A stretch of DNA of 32,524 bases from Calditrichia bacterium (GCA_023132435.1 JAGLYF010000165.1:1-32524), one strand, 5' to 3'. Positions 24,492 through 32,524 are shown, counted from the stretch's first letter. Program-made: numbers and translations. Notes: a model not told the origin generated them from the letters alone.

Positions 24492-26456
24492 ATGCATATA
24501 TATCAATTTAGTATTAAAAAACCGAAATCCGGCTTAACCAAGAGAGATGATTGGGTCAAAGATTGCTATCGTAAATTTAAAAGATCAGATATAAATGAGC
24601 TTTTTATAATCCGGCAGAATAATCTGGTTGAAGTGTTTGCGGTAGGTTCAAATTCAAATGTCATCATTAAACCCTTGAATGACTACATCGGTCAAAAATT
24701 GAATAGCCCTCTCCATACTACGGATAATTCACTTGTCGATCATGAAACCTTAAAGTATTTTTTCGAGCTTTTAATAGGCCGAAAAGAAGGCTTACCTGCT
24801 GATCCGCGAGTCTTGTTACAAATACGGGAAGAATTTAACCTTGCTCTTGATGAGGGATCCGTTGGATTGATTTTAACAAAAATGTACCGTCAGGGCGAGA
24901 AAATAGGTAATGATCTTCAGAATGATCCTATTATTAGCAAGAATTGTGTCGTCTATCCTGAAGTATTGCTAGATATTGCGAAGAAAATATCCGGCAATTT
25001 TGATGATTTCCAATTTATTTTTATTGGCGCACAGATTTCTGATATGCAGGAGGTTGTTAATGCTGTAAAAAGAACTGAAAATCACAAATATTATTTATAT
25101 CATGATGATTTTTCTAAAGCCTATCAATCCGGGATCGAACTAGGATGTATTCCAATCAACAGAACACAATTTAAAAATCAGCTTGATGATAATACTATAT
25201 TAATAGATTTTGAAAAATCAGGTGTTAAAATAATTAACTGGATCATTCCTGCAGCAAAAAGAAATAAAAATCTATTATATATTTATTTTGATTTATCAAA
25301 AAATAAACAGGTTGCAGCATCCTCAAATTCCCCCAATATATTTATCCAGTCACATACACAAATAACTGGATTGATTGATATTCACACCAGAAACAGGAGG
25401 GACTATCTTAAGTCAATTTATCCTGGTTTAAAGGATGAAATCAGATCATTTTATGCCTGGTTATATTCGGATGATCGTTTTGTTTTTAATAATATTGTTT
25501 CTACCGACCGTCGCATGCAAAAAGTATTAGAACTCATGCGTCGAATAGCGCCATCCGATATCAATGTATTAATAACCGGAGAGACGGGAACCGGTAAAGA
25601 ACTTATCGCCAGAGCCATACATCAAAACAGCCTGCGTTCAGATGCTCGTTTTGTTGCAGTAAATTGCAGCGCCATCCCCGAAACACTATTAGAAGGGGAA
25701 TTATTCGGCTATGAAAAGGGCGCCTTTACCGGTGCAATTTCTGCAAAAAGAGGGTTGATTGAAATCGCTTCAGGTGGAACCTTATTTCTGGATGAAATCG
25801 GTGATTTACCTCCCATCATCCAGGTGAAATTATTACGTGTGCTTCAGGAACGGGAAATCCTGCAAATTGGTAGCACGACACCGGTAAAAGTCGATATCCG
25901 GCTGGTAACAGCAACCAACCACAATTTGGAGGAATTAACTCAGGAAGGTAATTTCAGATCGGACTTATTTTACCGGGTAAATACAGTGCAGATTAATCTG
26001 CCGGCATTAAGGGAGCGCCGGGAAGATATACCGATATTAACAAAGTATTTTATAAATCGATTAAACCGTAATAATGGAAAACAGATTAATAAAATTTCAG
26101 AAGAAGTAAACAAAAGATTTATCTCGTATGATTGGCCAGGTAATATCAGAGAATTAGAAAATATTATTGAGCGTGCTTTTGCTGTTTCGATTGGCGAAGA
26201 AATCACAGTGACTGATCTGCCTACACGTCTTCAGTCTTATCCGATCAGAAATTACACGTCCTGGAAAGAATCAGTCCCAGTGGATAGTTCACTAAAGAAA
26301 ATAGAAGCGGAGCATATCAGAGATCTTCTCATCAATAAAAAAATAAAATTGTCTGAAGCAGCAAAAATTTTGGGTATCGGACGAACAACGCTGTGGCGCA
26401 AAATGCGCGAGTTTGGTATTTCCAGAGATCAAATTGATGATAATATTGAGGTATAA
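24492..26456 (+). CDS. Sigma-54 activator with a degenerate HemA (GluTR) sensor domain
   Basis: A 654-residue protein. The C-terminal half is a standard sigma-54 activator: Walker A GETGTGKE (363-370), sigma-54 contact loop GAFTGA (410-415), Walker B LFLDE (431-435), and a Fis-type helix-turn-helix (620-640). Residues 1-326 replace a receiver or GAF domain and align with glutamyl-tRNA reductase. The strand around HIYQFSIKK, VEVFAV, PRVLLQIREEF, LTKMYRQGEKIG, DIAKKI, FIFIGA and the spinal-helix end SFYAWL match HemA positions nearly without gaps. The catalytic STCNR motif is replaced by a Cys-free R-Q-N-N-L (41-45), and GAG is GAQ. Catalysis is therefore unlikely; sensing of haem or another tetrapyrrole-pathway signal is inferred. 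It is probably co-transcribed with the CcsA/HemX-like gene. Confidence 0.9.
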   Translation: MHIYQFSIKKPKSGLTKRDDWVKDCYRKFKRSDINELFIIRQNNLVEVFAVGSNSNVIIKPLNDYIGQKLNSPLHTTDNSLVDHETLKYFFELLIGRKEGLPADPRVLLQIREEFNLALDEGSVGLILTKMYRQGEKIGNDLQNDPIISKNCVVYPEVLLDIAKKISGNFDDFQFIFIGAQISDMQEVVNAVKRTENHKYYLYHDDFSKAYQSGIELGCIPINRTQFKNQLDDNTILIDFEKSGVKIINWIIPAAKRNKNLLYIYFDLSKNKQVAASSNSPNIFIQSHTQITGLIDIHTRNRRDYLKSIYPGLKDEIRSFYAWLYSDDRFVFNNIVSTDRRMQKVLELMRRIAPSDINVLITGETGTGKELIARAIHQNSLRSDARFVAVNCSAIPETLLEGELFGYEKGAFTGAISAKRGLIEIASGGTLFLDEIGDLPPIIQVKLLRVLQEREILQIGSTTPVKVDIRLVTATNHNLEELTQEGNFRSDLFYRVNTVQINLPALRERREDIPILTKYFINRLNRNNGKQINKISEEVNKRFISYDWPGNIRELENIIERAFAVSIGEEITVTDLPTRLQSYPIRNYTSWKESVPVDSSLKKIEAEHIRDLLINKKIKLSEAAKILGIGRTTLWRKMREFGISRDQIDDNIEV

Positions 26457-26468
26457 AAAATTTATTGG

Positions 26469-26579
26469 GTCCACGAATTACACGAATTGATGCATGAATT
26501 TCACGAATTAGTCAACGATTATTTAATACATATTTGTTAAAATTCGTGTAATTCGAATTAATTAGTGTAATTCGTGGAC
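26469..26579. repeat. Long imperfect inverted repeat (MITE-like)
   Basis: The left arm at 26469-26510 starts GTCCACGAATTACAC and the right arm at 26540-26579 ends with its exact inverse. The inner parts of both arms repeat CACGAATT-like words. Related copies lie at 21232-21319 and 28137-28151. A short shared tail (a TTTGCG word and AGATATTTA) follows here (26595-26612) and at 28160-28183. There is no coding content; it may be a non-autonomous mobile or fold-back repeat that could also stop transcription after the activator gene. Confidence 0.7.
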
Positions 26580-26632
26580 TATTTTTCTTTATGTCTTTGC
26601 GGTAGATATTTATAAAAAGATCAGGTTAATTT

Positions 26633-27463
26633 ATGAATATAATTATATTATTGATAAAACTTTCACGCCCGGCAAATGTTATTATTTCATTTTTAACAAT
26701 TATTGTCGCTGCAGAATTAGCCTGGGGACTGGATCCATTTAAAAATGTGCTTTTAGCCGCTCTATCCGCAGCCTTGATTACCATGGGAGCGAATGTTATA
26801 AATGATTATTATGATATTGAGATTGACAGGATAAACAAACCTAACAGACCTCTTGCTGCCGGAACCGTATCAAAAAAAACCGCATTTATCTATTTCATAT
26901 CTGTCTATATCCTTGCCTGGTGTTTAGCGTTATACATGAATGTCTGTATGTTTCTGATTGCTTTTACGACGAGCATACTTCTGTTTTTTTATAGTTTTCG
27001 TTTAAAGCGAACAGTTCTCTGGGGTAATCTTACTGTAAGTTTTGCCACGGCTATGGCTTTTGTTTATGGCGGTGTGGCAGTCGGTCATTATAAAGAAACT
27101 TTTTTTCCGGCTGCTTTTGCTTTTTTATTTCATTTTGGCAGAGAAATATTAAAAGATATTCAGGATATAGAGGGCGATAAACAAGCGGGTGCAAATACAT
27201 TTCCGGTTAAGTATGGTATTTCCAGGTCCATTGGATTGATATCTGTGGATTTTATTCTGTTGGTATTCTTAACGGCAATTCCTTATATTTTGGGCATATA
27301 TAGCATAAGATACTTCCTGACTATTTGTTTTGGTATCTATCCCGTTTTGTTGTTCGTTCTTTACAGGTCACGAAAGGATAGCGATCCTGCAAACCTGGGC
27401 TTTTTAAGTAATCTGTTAAAAGCAGATATGATTATCGGATTATTGGCAATCTATTTAAAATAA
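26633..27463 (+). CDS. UbiA-family prenyltransferase, DGGGP-synthase type
   Basis: A 276-residue integral membrane prenyltransferase with about eight to nine membrane segments. The two Asp-rich motifs are NDYYDIEIDRINKPNRPLAAG (about 57-77) and REILKDIQDIEGDKQAGANTFPVKYG (about 170-195). Both match the geranylgeranylglycerol-phosphate geranylgeranyltransferase group, which also has bacterial members of uncertain product. A haem O synthase was considered because of the nearby haem genes, but the motif details differ. It ends three bases before maf, so those two are co-transcribed. Confidence 0.88.
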   Translation: MNIIILLIKLSRPANVIISFLTIIVAAELAWGLDPFKNVLLAALSAALITMGANVINDYYDIEIDRINKPNRPLAAGTVSKKTAFIYFISVYILAWCLALYMNVCMFLIAFTTSILLFFYSFRLKRTVLWGNLTVSFATAMAFVYGGVAVGHYKETFFPAAFAFLFHFGREILKDIQDIEGDKQAGANTFPVKYGISRSIGLISVDFILLVFLTAIPYILGIYSIRYFLTICFGIYPVLLFVLYRSRKDSDPANLGFLSNLLKADMIIGLLAIYLK

Positions 27464-27466
27464 ATT

Positions 27467-28066
27467 ATGCTTTCATTACTAAAAAATATTGATGAATTTG
27501 ATATTATTCTGGCCTCACAGTCACCACGCCGATTCGAATTACTCAAAATGATAGGATTAAGTTTTAAAGTGCGGCCCAGTTATGCCGAAGAAATAAATAA
27601 GGACAATCTATCACCAGTAGAGTATACGACAAACAATGCCCGGATAAAGGGTCATTCAATCGCACAAACATCACCGGAAAGTCTTGTTATTTCTGCAGAT
27701 ACAATTGTTGTATACAAGGGAGATATTCTGGAAAAACCAAAAGAAGAAGCACATGCCCGTGATATATTGAAGAGATTAAGTGGAAACACCCACGAAGTTG
27801 TCACCGGTTTTGGTATTTCCCTCTTATCGAAGGATAAATTTGTGTTTAATCATGAAATTACAAAAGTGACTTTTCGTAATCTCAGTCAAAACGAAATAAG
27901 TGCCTATATCAATACCGGGGAACCCTTTGATAAGGCTGGTGGATATGGAGCTCAGGGCGCTGGTTCTTTGTTGATAAAACGGGTTGAAGGATGTTTTTTT
28001 AATGTTGTTGGTCTGCCATTAGCCAATTTTTTTTCTACCCTGGATAAATTTTTGATGAAAATATAA
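27467..28066 (+). CDS. maf: Maf-family nucleotide pyrophosphatase
   Basis: A 199-residue Maf protein, a house-cleaning nucleoside triphosphate pyrophosphatase acting on non-canonical or canonical dTTP/UTP-type nucleotides. Diagnostic motifs are ILASQSPRRFELLKMIG, the catalytic SADTIV (about 76-81), EKPKEEAHARDILKRLSGNTHEVVTG and YINTGEPFDKAGGYGAQG. Some annotations call it a septum formation inhibitor. The length is typical. Confidence 0.95.
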   Translation: MLSLLKNIDEFDIILASQSPRRFELLKMIGLSFKVRPSYAEEINKDNLSPVEYTTNNARIKGHSIAQTSPESLVISADTIVVYKGDILEKPKEEAHARDILKRLSGNTHEVVTGFGISLLSKDKFVFNHEITKVTFRNLSQNEISAYINTGEPFDKAGGYGAQGAGSLLIKRVEGCFFNVVGLPLANFFSTLDKFLMKI

Positions 28067-28087
28067 AAATACGGATAGTTCAAATCT

Positions 28088-28220
28088 CACAACGACGCAG
28101 CACGATTAACGTGAAGCGTGGTGCGTAGGGCGTGATGTGTAATTCGTGGACCCATTTACTTTGCGTCTTTGCGCGAGATATTTACGCTATTAACGCCAAA
28201 AATCCCGAGTACTCGGGATT
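28088..28220. repeat. Composite repeat island between maf and the response regulator
   Basis: Three repeat types sit together. ACGCAGCACG (28095-28104) is inverted at 28117-28126 with one mismatch. GTGTAATTCGTGGAC (28137-28151) is a half-copy of the arm seen at 26469-26579, with a shared tail. The perfect 20-base palindrome AATCCCGAGTACTCGGGATT (28201-28220) has the same core as the element after pheS. No gene is seen in this 229-base gap. Confidence 0.65.
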
Positions 28221-28295
28221 ATTTTAGGCACTTTAGATCACTTTTAACTTTAGACACTTGCGGTTTACCGCGCTATGAATAGATCAAGGAAACTA

Positions 28296-28727
28296 ATGAT
28301 AGAAAAAAAGCAAAAAAAACGTATTTTGGTCGTAGATGATGATCCCACTATGATTAAACTGATTCAGTTCTATCTGCTCAAAGATGATTTCGACATCACA
28401 CCGTGTACGAAAGGGAAGGAGGCACTTTCGATTCTAAAAACAAATCATTTTGAGGTTATTCTGATAGATATATTGATGCCGGAGATGGATGGATATACTT
28501 TACTTCAAAAGATGAAAAAAGAATTAAAAATAGATGCACCTATCCTCGTTGTTACGGCTCATGGCTCCAGTGATAATTTGATGAAAATGATTGACGATGG
28601 GGCCTACGATATCCTGCAAAAACCCTTTACAACCAACCGATTAAAACTCACCCTTAGAAATGCCCTGATCCACAAAGATTTACTGGATAAATGCAAGGAT
28701 CTGGAAGCACAATTACTCAAGGATTAA
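28296..28727 (+). CDS. Single-domain response regulator
   Basis: A receiver-only (CheY-like) protein of 143 residues from the chosen start. An in-frame ATG lies at 28275, but the ATG at 28296 has AAGGA five bases upstream. The fold markers are ILVVDDDPT (acidic pocket), the phosphoacceptor Asp in VILIDILMPEMDGY, the Thr in VVTAHGS and the Lys in LQKPF. A C-terminal helix of about 20 charged residues follows, and no output domain is present. No histidine kinase gene is in the window. Its stop is nine bases before nadB, but a functional link to NAD synthesis is not evident. Confidence 0.92.
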   Translation: MIEKKQKKRILVVDDDPTMIKLIQFYLLKDDFDITPCTKGKEALSILKTNHFEVILIDILMPEMDGYTLLQKMKKELKIDAPILVVTAHGSSDNLMKMIDDGAYDILQKPFTTNRLKLTLRNALIHKDLLDKCKDLEAQLLKD

Positions 28728-28735
28728 TAGATTCC

Positions 28736-30340
28736 ATGAAAATCGAGACAGATTTCCTGGTTATAGGAAGTGGAATTGCCGGACTGAGTTTCGCATTAAA
28801 TGCTGCAGAAATTGGTAGTGTTACGATTATCACAAAAAAAGAAGATAAAGAGTCTAATACAAATTATGCCCAGGGTGGAATTGCCTCAGTTTTAAGCCCA
28901 AATGATTCATTTGAAAACCACATTAATGATACATTGCGTGCGGGATCTGGATTATGTCATGAACATGCGGTCAGGTTTATGATTGAAAACGGGCCGGCTG
29001 CGATCGAAAAATTATTGAGGACCGGCGTTGAATTTTCCAAAACCAATGAACAGTCTCTCGATTTGATTCGAGAAGGTGGTCATTCCAGGGAAAGGATCGT
29101 ACACGCCCGGGATTATACAGGACGGGAAATTGAAAGGGCATTGCTGCAAAATGTAAAAAATAATAGCAATATTGAGATTCTCGAAAATCATATTGCTATC
29201 GATCTTATAACTGAACACCAAACGGTAGGAAGAGATTATAGCAAAGGTATCCATTGCTGGGGTGCCTATGCCCTGGATGTTGAGAATAACAAGGTAAGAA
29301 TCATATCAGCCCGGGTGATATTGCTATCAACTGGTGGTTGTGGTCAGGTATATCTGCATACAACTAACCCTTCAATCGCTACCGGTGATGGAATAGCTAT
29401 GGCATATCGGGCCGGTGCAACAATAGCAAATATGGAATTTATGCAATTTCATCCTACCAGCTTGTTTAAAGAAGGATCAGATGCTTTCTTGATATCAGAG
29501 GCTGTCCGAGGATATGGCGCCATTTTGAGGGATAAAGATGGAAATTCCTTTATGAAAGAATACCATAAGAGCGCCGAACTTGCACCAAGAGATATTGTTG
29601 CCAGGGCAATTGACCGGGAAATGAAAAGGAGTGGGGAGCCCTGTGTCTATTTAGATCTGACACACAAAAATGCCGAATCAATAAAAAAACACTTTCCAAG
29701 TATTTATAAAAGATGTCTTGATTTTCAGGTGGATATTACCAAAGAATGGATACCGGTTGTTCCTGCTGCCCACTATATGTGTGGAGGTGTTGTCGTTGAT
29801 ATGAAGGGAAGTACTACAATTAAAGGATTATTTGCCTGTGGTGAGGTCGCTTTCACCGGTGTACATGGGGCAAATCGTCTGGCAAGTAATTCGCTTCTGG
29901 AAGCACTGGTGTTTACAGAGCCTGCCGTTCAGGAGGCATCTGTTTATTTAAAGATAACAAAATTAAATATCCCGGATATACTGCCCTGGAATCTGGAAGG
30001 TACTTTTAATCAGGATGAATGGGTTTATTTAGTTCATGACAGGCATGTGATTCGTGAAGTGATGTGGGATTATGTTGGAATCGTCAGGTCTGACTTTCGG
30101 CTGGCCAGAGCTTCGCGAAGACTCGATGTCATTACTGCGGAGGTTGAAGAATTTTACAAAAAGACTGTGGTAACGAATGATCTAATTGAATTACGCAACA
30201 TTGCGACGGTTTCTCAGCTGATCGTTCGTAGCGCCTTAAATCGAAAAGAGAGCAGGGGATTACACTATAATACTGATTATCCACAACGCGATGACAAACT
30301 CTGGAATCATGACACACATTTATCGCAATCGGTGATATAA
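28736..30340 (+). CDS. nadB: L-aspartate oxidase
   Basis: A 534-residue flavoenzyme converting L-aspartate to iminoaspartate, the first step of de novo NAD synthesis. An FAD-binding N terminus (FLVIGSGIAGLSFAL) is followed by NYAQGGIASVL, HARDYTGREIERAL, EFMQFHPTSL and APRDIVARAIDREM. PAAHYMCGGVVVD and HGANRLASNSLLEALVF then lie in the FAD/substrate region, with a helical C-terminal domain at the end. The frame is open to an ATG at 28691 inside the response regulator gene; 28736 is preferred because MKIETDFLVIGSG is the normal N terminus. The stop shares a base with the next start (TAATG). Partners nadA and nadC are not in the window. Confidence 0.95.
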   Translation: MKIETDFLVIGSGIAGLSFALNAAEIGSVTIITKKEDKESNTNYAQGGIASVLSPNDSFENHINDTLRAGSGLCHEHAVRFMIENGPAAIEKLLRTGVEFSKTNEQSLDLIREGGHSRERIVHARDYTGREIERALLQNVKNNSNIEILENHIAIDLITEHQTVGRDYSKGIHCWGAYALDVENNKVRIISARVILLSTGGCGQVYLHTTNPSIATGDGIAMAYRAGATIANMEFMQFHPTSLFKEGSDAFLISEAVRGYGAILRDKDGNSFMKEYHKSAELAPRDIVARAIDREMKRSGEPCVYLDLTHKNAESIKKHFPSIYKRCLDFQVDITKEWIPVVPAAHYMCGGVVVDMKGSTTIKGLFACGEVAFTGVHGANRLASNSLLEALVFTEPAVQEASVYLKITKLNIPDILPWNLEGTFNQDEWVYLVHDRHVIREVMWDYVGIVRSDFRLARASRRLDVITAEVEEFYKKTVVTNDLIELRNIATVSQLIVRSALNRKESRGLHYNTDYPQRDDKLWNHDTHLSQSVI

Positions 30341-31551
30341 TGGAACTGATTATTGCCATCATAGGTCTTATATTCTCCTTTTTTTTTGCAGGTTCTGAAA
30401 CAGCATTTATAAGTACCAATCCTCTTCGAATTGAAATATGGACAAGAAAAAAACTCCGATCAGCCATACGTGCTCAAAAATATTTTAAAAATCCTGATAT
30501 TTTTCTCTCAACTACACTGGTAGGAAATAATCTGGCGAATGTATTGGCCACCACATATGCAACTATATTTTTGATCACATATTGGGATGAAACTTTATCC
30601 TGGATTGTTATTACACTGACTATTCTCTTATTTGGAGAAATTATACCAAAAGTACTATTCCGAACCTATGCACATAGCCTGATATTAAAAATCGTGGATA
30701 TTATGCGGTTTTTCCATTTTTTGCTAAATCCGTTGATCATTTTAGCCACAAGAATAAGCTTATCTGTGATCAGATTATTTCGACTAGGCAGTAAGAGCGA
30801 AAAAACAATGTTTGATAAGGATGATATTGTTGCCATGCTAAGAGAGGCAAGATTGTCAGGTGTTGTCGATGAAGAAGAACAAAAAATCATATCCCGGGTG
30901 CTTAATCTTCCTGATACACTCGTTCGTGAAGCGATGGTTCCAAGAACATCCATCCAGGCAATCAGTGAGAAATCAAAAATATCAGATATAAGAAATTTTA
31001 TGATCGAAACCGGTAAAACAAAGATACCGGTATACAAATCAACAATTGATAATATTACCGGTATTATCTTTATATACGATCTTTTTGCTGATAATACGCG
31101 TTTAATAGAGGTCATAAAACCCGTAACCTATGTTCCCGAGAATAAAAAATGCAACGAACTTTTGCATGAATTCAAAGAAATGAATACAAGTATCGCGATT
31201 GTTATCGATGAATATGGCGGGACTGCAGGTCTTGTAACCATCGAGGATTTGGTTGAGGAACTTCTTGGTGAGATTGAAGAATCGACAGAGAATTCAGAAC
31301 AACCAATTATAAGAATAAATAAAACCACCTGGAAAATAAGAGCCTCAGAATCCATTGAAATAATAAATGAGCAAATTGGTGTGAATATACCAGAAGGTGA
31401 ATACGAGACATTGGCAGGATTTATATTGGCTGAACTCGGTCGTATACCAGAAACAGGGGAAAAGATTGCCCTGAATGATAGTTTAATAATGATTACAAGA
31501 GCTAGTAGAAACATAATCGAGGAAGTACGTTTGGTTAAGATAGAATCCTAA
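30340..31551 (+). CDS. CNNM/CorC-type membrane protein (hemolysin-like)
   Basis: A 403-residue protein with an N-terminal DUF21 (CNNM) membrane domain at about 1-150 (FSFFFAGSETAFISTNPLRIE; TTLVGNNLANVLATTYAT; FGEIIPKVLFRTYA). A pair of CBS domains follows at about 185-315 (VREAMVPRTSIQAIS; VIDEYGGTAGLVTIEDLVEELLGEI), and a C-terminal CorC_HlyC domain at about 325-403. Family members are linked to magnesium or cobalt efflux; the older name hemolysin is misleading. The start overlaps the nadB stop by one base, indicating coupling. Confidence 0.93.
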   Translation: MELIIAIIGLIFSFFFAGSETAFISTNPLRIEIWTRKKLRSAIRAQKYFKNPDIFLSTTLVGNNLANVLATTYATIFLITYWDETLSWIVITLTILLFGEIIPKVLFRTYAHSLILKIVDIMRFFHFLLNPLIILATRISLSVIRLFRLGSKSEKTMFDKDDIVAMLREARLSGVVDEEEQKIISRVLNLPDTLVREAMVPRTSIQAISEKSKISDIRNFMIETGKTKIPVYKSTIDNITGIIFIYDLFADNTRLIEVIKPVTYVPENKKCNELLHEFKEMNTSIAIVIDEYGGTAGLVTIEDLVEELLGEIEESTENSEQPIIRINKTTWKIRASESIEIINEQIGVNIPEGEYETLAGFILAELGRIPETGEKIALNDSLIMITRASRNIIEEVRLVKIES

Positions 31552-31686
31552 AATTATTTTTGTAAATAAATGCTGATGATGTTAATTTATGTACTGATTT
31601 AAATTATCTAATGATAATATCTCTCAATCAATTTAGTGAGCCATTTCAGTATTGAGGGAATATTTTAGAATAATTATGGAGAAATT

Positions 31687-32367
31687 ATGATAATTAAAGA
31701 GCTATTTAATATATTCAAAAAAGATTCATTGATGGATCAGGCCTATGAAAGAACCTATGAAATGATCGATATCACCTTTGATATGTATAAGGAAATTCAA
31801 AATCGATTACGAGAAGACGCAAAGTATAAATTTAGTTTTGATATCCGTGACCAGGATATTGCCATCAACAAATATGAACGTGAAGTAAGACGAAATGTAT
31901 TTAATCATTTGTGTGTTGCCGGTATGGAAGATCTCAATTCGGGTCTGGTCTTAGTTAGCATTATTATAGACATAGAGCGGGTTGGTGATTACACAAAAAA
32001 TATGGTTGAATTGGCTGAATCCATTAATAGTGTACTCAAAGGTGGTAAATTTGAAAAAGATCTTAAAAAAGTTGAAAATGCGGTAGAAGATACTTTTGAG
32101 CGTGTTCGGGAGATATTTGAACAAGCCGATGATAAAAAGGCTGAGAATCTGTTGGTTGAGTATAAATGGGTGAACAAAATTTGTGATAAACATGTAAATG
32201 ATCTTCTAAATGAAAAAGACTCCAAGATATCGAGTGGAAAAGCGGTCGCTCTAGCCCTCTATTTCAGACATCTCAAGCGCATCAATTCTCATTTGCGTAA
32301 TGTGGCTTCGAGTGTGGTCAATCCATTTCCGAGAATTGGATTCCGGGTAAAAAAACAAAAAGATTAA
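31687..32367 (+). CDS. PhoU-domain protein
   Basis: A 226-residue all-helical cytoplasmic protein of the PhoU family. It shows the two three-helix repeats with acidic metal-binding patches: the first around EREVRRNVFNHLCV and IDIERVGDYTKNMVELAE, the second around VNKICDKHVNDLL and YFRHLKRINSHLRNVASSVV. PhoU proteins regulate phosphate (Pst) or sodium-phosphate (NptA) transport and PhoR signalling. No transporter or two-component gene is visible beside it within the window. The usual second E-x3-D/E-R-I-x-D motif is changed to H-x2-R-I-x-S-H, so metal binding may be altered. Confidence 0.85.
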   Translation: MIIKELFNIFKKDSLMDQAYERTYEMIDITFDMYKEIQNRLREDAKYKFSFDIRDQDIAINKYEREVRRNVFNHLCVAGMEDLNSGLVLVSIIIDIERVGDYTKNMVELAESINSVLKGGKFEKDLKKVENAVEDTFERVREIFEQADDKKAENLLVEYKWVNKICDKHVNDLLNEKDSKISSGKAVALALYFRHLKRINSHLRNVASSVVNPFPRIGFRVKKQKD

Positions 32368-32477
32368 TAAAATAGAGAAATTGATTTTTTACATCTTTTT
32401 ATAACCTATTATTCAACTTAGCCGGGTTAATTCATTAATTTTAGATTTATCAAATAGCAACAGTAAAGTTTCCCCTT

Positions 32478-32508
32478 CGCCGGCAGGTTTGAAATGCGCC
32501 TACCGGCG
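32478..32508. repeat. GC-rich hairpin repeat at window end
   Basis: CGCCGGCAGG (32478-32487) pairs with CCTACCGGCG (32499-32508) with one mismatch around an 11-base loop. The sequence is far more GC-rich than its surroundings, and the block CGAATCCCCGCCAG continues to the window edge. It could be the edge of a dispersed repeat. The rest of the 157 bases after the PhoU-like gene holds nothing recognisable. Confidence 0.5.
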
Positions 32509-32524
32509 TGCGAATCCCCGCCAG

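Noticed and set aside
24492-25480. Ordinary response-regulator (NtrC-type receiver) N terminus of the sigma-54 activator
   Set aside because: No DD pocket, phosphoacceptor Asp or Lys pattern is present, and the region is three times too long. The HemA-like alignment accounts for it.
26633-27463. Haem O synthase (CtaB) as part of the haem locus
   Set aside because: The Asp-rich motifs (NDYYDIEIDRINKPNRP, KDIQDIEGD) fit the geranylgeranylglycerol-phosphate prenyltransferase group and not CtaB, and the gene pairs with maf across a repeat-filled gap from the haem genes.

Overview
The window is a gene-dense, AT-rich bacterial chromosome segment with about 33 protein genes and one structured RNA. 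The gene content points to a Gram-negative-type, didermic bacterium: a TonB-dependent receptor, an outer-membrane-type lipoprotein of the HmuY family, a Tat component, DegP/HtrA and a phosphatidylserine route to phosphatidylethanolamine. The combination of HmuY-like protein, a carboxypeptidase-D-like domain on the TonB receptor, a DUF4321 protein and a UbiA protein of the geranylgeranylglycerol-phosphate type suggests the FCB supergroup (Calditrichota/Marinimicrobia/KSB1-like lineages). That placement is an inference and no marker gene settles it.

Layout. Positions 1-6863 (+) carry an information-processing and cell-division cluster: a terminator from an upstream gene, pheS, pheT, a small coiled-coil protein, zapA, a 6S RNA, rny and folD. 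Positions 7000-8235 (+) hold a small Cys-rich membrane protein and a DUF58 protein. On the minus strand, 8296-10741 holds a PqqD-like protein and an OPT-family oligopeptide transporter with a recognisable promoter and terminator. Positions 11029-19116 (+) hold truA, a small inverted-repeat-bounded insertion carrying a GxxExxY (PD-(D/E)XK) gene, fsa, htrA, then an interleaved purine and phospholipid run (purB, purC, psd, pssA, purS, purQ), a DUF4321 protein and tatA. An unknown membrane protein with a winged-helix-like tail follows.

Positions 20134-26456 are the most interesting part and look like a haem acquisition and sensing locus. On the minus strand are a lipoprotein with two tandem HmuY-like domains and a TonB-dependent receptor. 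Divergently on the plus strand are a CcsA/HemX-type membrane protein and a sigma-54 activator. The activator's N-terminal half is a degenerate glutamyl-tRNA reductase (HemA): it aligns with HemA from the first beta strand through the spinal helix, but lacks the catalytic Cys and has a damaged nucleotide-binding glycine motif. The divergent intergenic region contains two 17-bp dyads spaced 21 bp apart, and a candidate sigma-54 promoter about 110 bp away that faces the receptor gene. The proposed model is that a HemA-derived domain senses haem or tetrapyrrole status and switches on haem import through sigma-54. The model is inference; the domain fusion and the sites are seen in the sequence.

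Positions 26633-32367 (+) hold a UbiA prenyltransferase, maf, a single-domain response regulator, nadB, a CNNM/CorC-type protein and a PhoU-like protein. Several intergenic gaps carry related inverted repeats. No tRNA, rRNA or CRISPR array was seen. No gene-free stretch exceeds 300 bases.
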